Below are positions 5,739 to 8,911 of a stretch of 8,911 nucleotides of DNA, one piece after another. The position numbers and the translations under genes were made by a program. Below the pieces are notes generated by a model that made no database searches, was not told where the DNA came from, and saw nothing but the letters and a program-made list of their open reading frames with translations. Within the stretch, counting starts at the first letter, position 1. Each line of letters begins with the position of its first letter. The stretch is from Muribaculaceae bacterium. GTDB lineage: Bacteria; Bacteroidota; Bacteroidia; Bacteroidales; Muribaculaceae. The stretch spans positions 1 through 8,911 of the forward strand of contig JAIDUY010000521.1 in assembly GCA_029059965.1 (NCBI GenBank), in the 5' to 3' direction.

Positions 5739-7883
5739 TTACTCGTAGATGAGCTCTATGTCGTCGAGCCAGAGCGTGGAGCCCTCGCCGCCGCTGAAGT
5801 AGTCGCCGTAGCGGCTTGCGGAGCCGACAAAGAGGATGTTCGAGGGACGCACGTCGGTGCGTTTGTAGTCGATGGGAATTGTGATTTCAATCAGGCCGTC
5901 GCCGGCGGTGGCAGTCTCGAACACGTGCTCGCCGTAGGCGATTACGCGCTCCTCGTTCTTGTCGAACAGGCGGCGGGCGTTTTTCTTGGTCTTGATGACG
6001 AAGGGCCAGTTCTCGCCGTTGTGGCTGTCGGTGGTGCCGTCGGTAAGGGCGATGTAGACGATGCCCTTGTCAGGCTGGCCGGTGGGGATGTAGTCATCTT
6101 TGCCGCCCTTCTTGTCGGCGATGCCGGGAACGTACTTGGCCCATACCTTCACCGCTGTGGGACGCGAAGCGAAAGCGCGGCCCCAGCCGAGGATACCGTC
6201 GGTAGCACCGTCGAGGCCGAGAAACTTGCCGTAGAAGATGTTGCCGGCGGCGAACTTGCCGATAGAGCCCACACCCACGAACTTGGAGTAGAGCTTGGCC
6301 GAGTAGTTGCCCGAGTGCTTGACGTCGCCGTCGGGGGTGGTGATGCTGCCGGCGCCGGGCATGGTGGTGGCGCCGTGGTTACCGCTGTCCCAGAACATCT
6401 GTCCGCCGGGAGCGCAGATGAGGTAGGTGTTGCTGGAGGTATCCCAGTCCTCGAAGCCGGCGTTGGCGAACTGAGCGGCGGCCTCGGTAGTGAAGCTGCG
6501 TGCGGCGGCGGTGAAGTCGTCGGCATAGGCGGCATACTCGTAGGTCGTGCCCGGCTGCAGGCCGGTGAGGACTGCGGAGTAGACGTCACCTTCAGGAACT
6601 ACGGGCACGCTCTGCCAGTTGCCGGTGCCGGCCACACGGTAGCGTATGCCGTACTCGGCGGCTCCGGGCTTGACAACCGACGCGCTGACGGTGGCGCGGT
6701 TGGTGTAGACACTCAGTTCGTCGAAGCCTTCGGTTGCCACGGGAGCGTCGGATACCTCGATGGTCATCGTGGCGCGGCCTGTGCGGCCGTCGACGTCGGT
6801 GGCCTCCATATCGAATACGTAGGTGCCGTTTTCGAGGGCGTCGGTATAGGCGGCGTCGAAGTCGATTTCCATCAGAGTGTTGTCCTCGGCCTCGTTATAG
6901 GTGCACAGGATGCGGATGCCTGCGGCCTCGAGCTGCGCCTTGACGTCGTCCTGCATTCCGAAGTACTCCAGGTCGGGACCGCCGATAACGGAGGTGAGAG
7001 CCTCGGAGGCAAGGGTGAGGCCGGTGATGCGCGTAGCGCTGCGGACATAGACCGTGCGCGGGCCGATGGTGCCCTTCTCGCCGGTGATGTTGCGGTCGAG
7101 TTCGAAGCCGTAGCCGTTGAAGGCGGGAGGAGCGATGATGGGAACGTCCTCGGTGATGACTTCGATGGGAGTCTCGTCGACGATGATGGTGAAGTAACCG
7201 CCGCCGAGTTCCTCGTTCTCGGGAATGTATTTGACGTTGAGGACGTACTCCGTGGCAGCCTTGGCATCGATGATGGTGCCGCTGTGCTCGAAGGGACGTC
7301 CGTTGAGCTCGCTTGCGGTGAGCTTGTAGGTGAGGTCGCGCGAAGCGGAGGGCATCATGAAGTAGCCGCGCTTGCCGGCGTTCTCGCCTTCGTAGACGAG
7401 CTCGCCGCCGGTGTGGCCCACGGTCATGACGCAGTCCTTGAGGACTTCGGCCACACCGTCTTCATAGCGGACGGAAACGGCCACGTTGGCCACCTTGAGA
7501 GCCAGGTTGACGTCGGTGGTGGCATTGTCGGAAACAGTGAAGGGCACATAGGCCTTGAACCAGCGCTGATCCCACGATGCGGGAACGGAGTCGCCGGCCC
7601 AGCCTTCGGCCACATAGCTGCCGCTGAGCAGCGCGATGGGCTCGGCGGGAACTTCGGCGATGCCGCTGTAGCGGCGCACGAGGCCGCGCTCGCTGGAAAT
7701 CCAGATTATGGTGCTTTCGCCCAGGTCGTCGGCCAAGGAGCGCGACACCACTTCCATATCGGCGTTCACACTCGTCGAGAGCAGCACGCGGCCCTCGCCG
7801 CCACCGATGGTCTGCTCCTCGGAGCAGGAGGATGCCAGCGCCAGAACAGCGGCGGTGGCAGTCAGATATAATGTCTTTTTCAT
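5739..7883 (-). CDS. DUF4493 / PCMD-type surface lipoprotein, 714 aa
   Basis: MKKTLYLTAT and LASSC give a lipoprotein signal peptide with the lipidated Cys at residue 20. The SEE that follows is acidic, as in Bacteroidetes lipoprotein export signals, so surface exposure is likely. Residues about 28-235 look like a DUF4493 domain (fimbrillin-like beta-sandwich, with VNLALKVANVAVSVRYEDG near 125-143). About 245-378 form an Ig-like domain ending in VDGRTGRATMTIEVS. About 386-466 form an Fn3-like domain (LTGLQPGTTYEYAAYA). Residues 472-714 match the PCMD (putative carbohydrate metabolism) pattern: NAGFEDW, MFWDSGN, HSGNYSAKL, GKFAAGNIFYGKF and a closing LWLDDIELIY. The biochemical role of this class is unproven; glycan binding at the surface is an inference. 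The start is the only suitable ATG before the lipobox, 11 bp after the upstream gene, so the two are likely cotranscribed. Confidence 0.88.
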   Translation of the reverse strand: MKKTLYLTATAAVLALASSCSEEQTIGGGEGRVLLSTSVNADMEVVSRSLADDLGESTIIWISSERGLVRRYSGIAEVPAEPIALLSGSYVAEGWAGDSVPASWDQRWFKAYVPFTVSDNATTDVNLALKVANVAVSVRYEDGVAEVLKDCVMTVGHTGGELVYEGENAGKRGYFMMPSASRDLTYKLTASELNGRPFEHSGTIIDAKAATEYVLNVKYIPENEELGGGYFTIIVDETPIEVITEDVPIIAPPAFNGYGFELDRNITGEKGTIGPRTVYVRSATRITGLTLASEALTSVIGGPDLEYFGMQDDVKAQLEAAGIRILCTYNEAEDNTLMEIDFDAAYTDALENGTYVFDMEATDVDGRTGRATMTIEVSDAPVATEGFDELSVYTNRATVSASVVKPGAAEYGIRYRVAGTGNWQSVPVVPEGDVYSAVLTGLQPGTTYEYAAYADDFTAAARSFTTEAAAQFANAGFEDWDTSSNTYLICAPGGQMFWDSGNHGATTMPGAGSITTPDGDVKHSGNYSAKLYSKFVGVGSIGKFAAGNIFYGKFLGLDGATDGILGWGRAFASRPTAVKVWAKYVPGIADKKGGKDDYIPTGQPDKGIVYIALTDGTTDSHNGENWPFVIKTKKNARRLFDKNEERVIAYGEHVFETATAGDGLIEITIPIDYKRTDVRPSNILFVGSASRYGDYFSGGEGSTLWLDDIELIYE

Positions 7884-7894
7884 CGGGCGGAATA

Positions 7895-8911
7895 CTATGA
7901 GATGAACTTAAGTGTTTTTTCGGATTTGTTGCCCTTGGCGTCGGTCACGACAATTTTGAAGTCTGAGCTGCCGGAATAGATGGTCAGCATGGGCACGAAC
8001 TGGGTGATGTCGAAGTTGACTTCAGTCTTGCCCACGACTTCTGCGCCGACGGGAAAGCCGAGGCCTTCAAGACCGTCGACAAGTTCGGGGTCGGGATTGG
8101 CGAGGTCGAAGTAATCAGCGAGTCCCACGTCTCCGAGCACATCGGGAGTCAGACCTTCGGAGTCGATGAACACTTCGAGCTTGGCGAAACCTTCGGGGCA
8201 ATTGATTACCACGACAGCTTCCTTGTCGCCCCAGGTACGGGCGTCGTTCACGCCCTCGAGGTCGATTGTCTCGCTGACGAAGGTGGCTGCTTCCGCTCCG
8301 GGATCAACAGGGCCGGGGCCGGGTTCGTCGGGACCGGGACCGGGTTCCTCGCCGCCCTCTTCGGTGCCGGGACGGGTACCGGGCTCAATGGTTTCCTCGT
8401 CGCCGCCGGACACGCCGCCGGTGACGTCTTCTTCAGTGACGGAGCCGTCGACGGTGATGCCGGAGGGGTCTACCTGACCGGTCTGCGTGGGGGGCACGGG
8501 GGCGTTCTTGACGTCGAAGGTGACGATGTAGTGCTTGCCTGCGGCGACGTCGGAGAACTGCTTGCGGGCCTCGGTGTAGGCACCGCCCACGGTGCCGGCG
8601 AAATTGGCCACCATAGTCATCGAGCCGTCCACATAGGCGAAGTAGCCCGAGCGGGTCTCGGCGGGAGTGAACACGAGGCGGCCGTCGTCGTTGGCCTCTA
8701 CGGTGACGGTCACGTCATCGCCCATGATGGCCTTCAGGGCATCGGTATAGGCGATTGTGACCTTGACATTGGAAAGGTTGCAGACAACATTTCCGATTTC
8801 GGTGAGTTCGTTGTTGCGGATTTCGAAGTCTTTGCTGACGCCCTTGTAGTAGGGACGGTCGAACTCGGCCTTCTGTACGCTGTGGCTCTCGACATCGACG
8901 CGGTAGGCGCC
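7895..8911 (-). CDS. DUF4493-type surface protein, N-terminus outside the window (partial)
   Basis: The reading frame is open from the right edge, and 338 residues are visible. An ATG at 8725 is internal, because the 62 codons before it continue the same domain. That visible part (GAYRVDVESHS, FDRPYYKG, DFEI, VVCNLSNVKVTIAY, SGYFAYVDGSM, AGKHYIVTFDVKN) fits the second half of a DUF4493 domain. A flexible acidic Pro/Gly linker follows, including EPGPGP repeats. The last part (about 130 residues) is an Ig-like domain ending in FKIVVTDAKGNKSEKTLKFIS. It has the same layout as residues 245-378 of the downstream lipoprotein (SEGLTPDVLG against SEALTSVIGG, closing VTDAKGNKS against ATDVDGRTG). The protein is probably a lipoprotein like its paralogue, but the signal peptide cannot be seen. 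Function is unknown. It stops 11 bp before the next start. Confidence 0.85.
   Translation of the reverse strand, partial: GAYRVDVESHSVQKAEFDRPYYKGVSKDFEIRNNELTEIGNVVCNLSNVKVTIAYTDALKAIMGDDVTVTVEANDDGRLVFTPAETRSGYFAYVDGSMTMVANFAGTVGGAYTEARKQFSDVAAGKHYIVTFDVKNAPVPPTQTGQVDPSGITVDGSVTEEDVTGGVSGGDEETIEPGTRPGTEEGGEEPGPGPDEPGPGPVDPGAEAATFVSETIDLEGVNDARTWGDKEAVVVINCPEGFAKLEVFIDSEGLTPDVLGDVGLADYFDLANPDPELVDGLEGLGFPVGAEVVGKTEVNFDITQFVPMLTIYSGSSDFKIVVTDAKGNKSEKTLKFIS
8306..8347 (-). repeat. Tandem 21-bp repeat coding for EPGPGP linker units
   Basis: Two adjacent 21-bp units (8327-8347 and 8306-8326) encode EPGPGPD and EPGPGPV. They differ mostly by synonymous C/T changes in the Gly and Pro codons. The repeat lies in the linker between the DUF4493 and Ig-like parts. 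A stiff, extended spacer is the likely role, and the unit number could vary between strains. Confidence 0.65.

Noticed and set aside
5925..7871. A 648-codon open frame on the plus strand, antisense to the PCMD lipoprotein gene
   Set aside because: Low-complexity Gly/Val/Ala/Asp composition and no motifs; it is explained by codon bias of the real lipoprotein gene on the minus strand.
8723..8725. An ATG at 8725 as the true start of the rightmost gene
   Set aside because: The frame is open to the window edge, the 62 upstream codons continue the DUF4493 domain, and a start here would lack a signal peptide and cut the domain in half.
1..8911. A novel defence, CRISPR, retron or toxin-antitoxin system
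   Set aside because: No direct-repeat array, reverse transcriptase, nuclease, transposase or small coupled toxin-antitoxin pair is visible; the genes are an exported peptidase, a membrane protein, miaA and exported or surface proteins.

Overview
The window looks like chromosomal DNA from a GC-rich member of the Bacteroidales (gut type, for example Muribaculaceae- or Rikenellaceae-like; this is inference, not a placement). Three things point there: a Bacteroidetes-type -7 promoter box (TACTTTTG), lipoproteins with the DUF4493 and PCMD architectures that are characteristic of Bacteroidetes, and a divergent MiaA with a motif set I associate with the second Bacteroidetes MiaA form. All six supported genes lie on the minus strand, so transcription runs from right to left.

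Right part (8911 to 5739): a partial DUF4493-type surface protein (7895-8911, N-terminus outside the window) is followed after 11 bp by a complete 714-residue lipoprotein (5739-7883). That lipoprotein has a DUF4493-like N-terminal region, an Ig-like domain, an Fn3-like domain and a C-terminal PCMD-type domain. The two are paralogous over the DUF4493 and Ig-like parts and are probably cotranscribed. Their unit ends at two hairpins (5701-5720 and 5650-5691), the second a good terminator candidate.

Middle and left part (5626 to 285): a new transcription unit begins at the -7 box at 5619-5626. It holds four genes joined without gaps: an exported dipeptidyl peptidase IV with complete catalytic and substrate-binding motifs; a polytopic membrane protein of unknown function (TGATG junction); miaA, the tRNA A37 dimethylallyltransferase (ATGA junction); and a small exported protein of unknown function (17-bp overlap). 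The tight overlaps indicate translational coupling, although the products act in different places (periplasm or surface, membrane, cytoplasm).

Left edge (1 to 284): an AT-rich non-coding stretch downstream of the last gene. It contains a striking 95-bp imperfect palindrome (157-251) that looks like a dispersed REP-like or mobile palindromic element, or a large hairpin terminator, and a weak promoter-like pattern pointing off the left edge.

I found no tRNA or rRNA, no CRISPR array, no transposase and no recognisable defence system. The most unusual items are the palindrome, the unassigned membrane protein with a CxxC motif and a possible degenerate Nudix-like C-terminal domain, and the divergent MiaA in an operon with a secreted peptidase.
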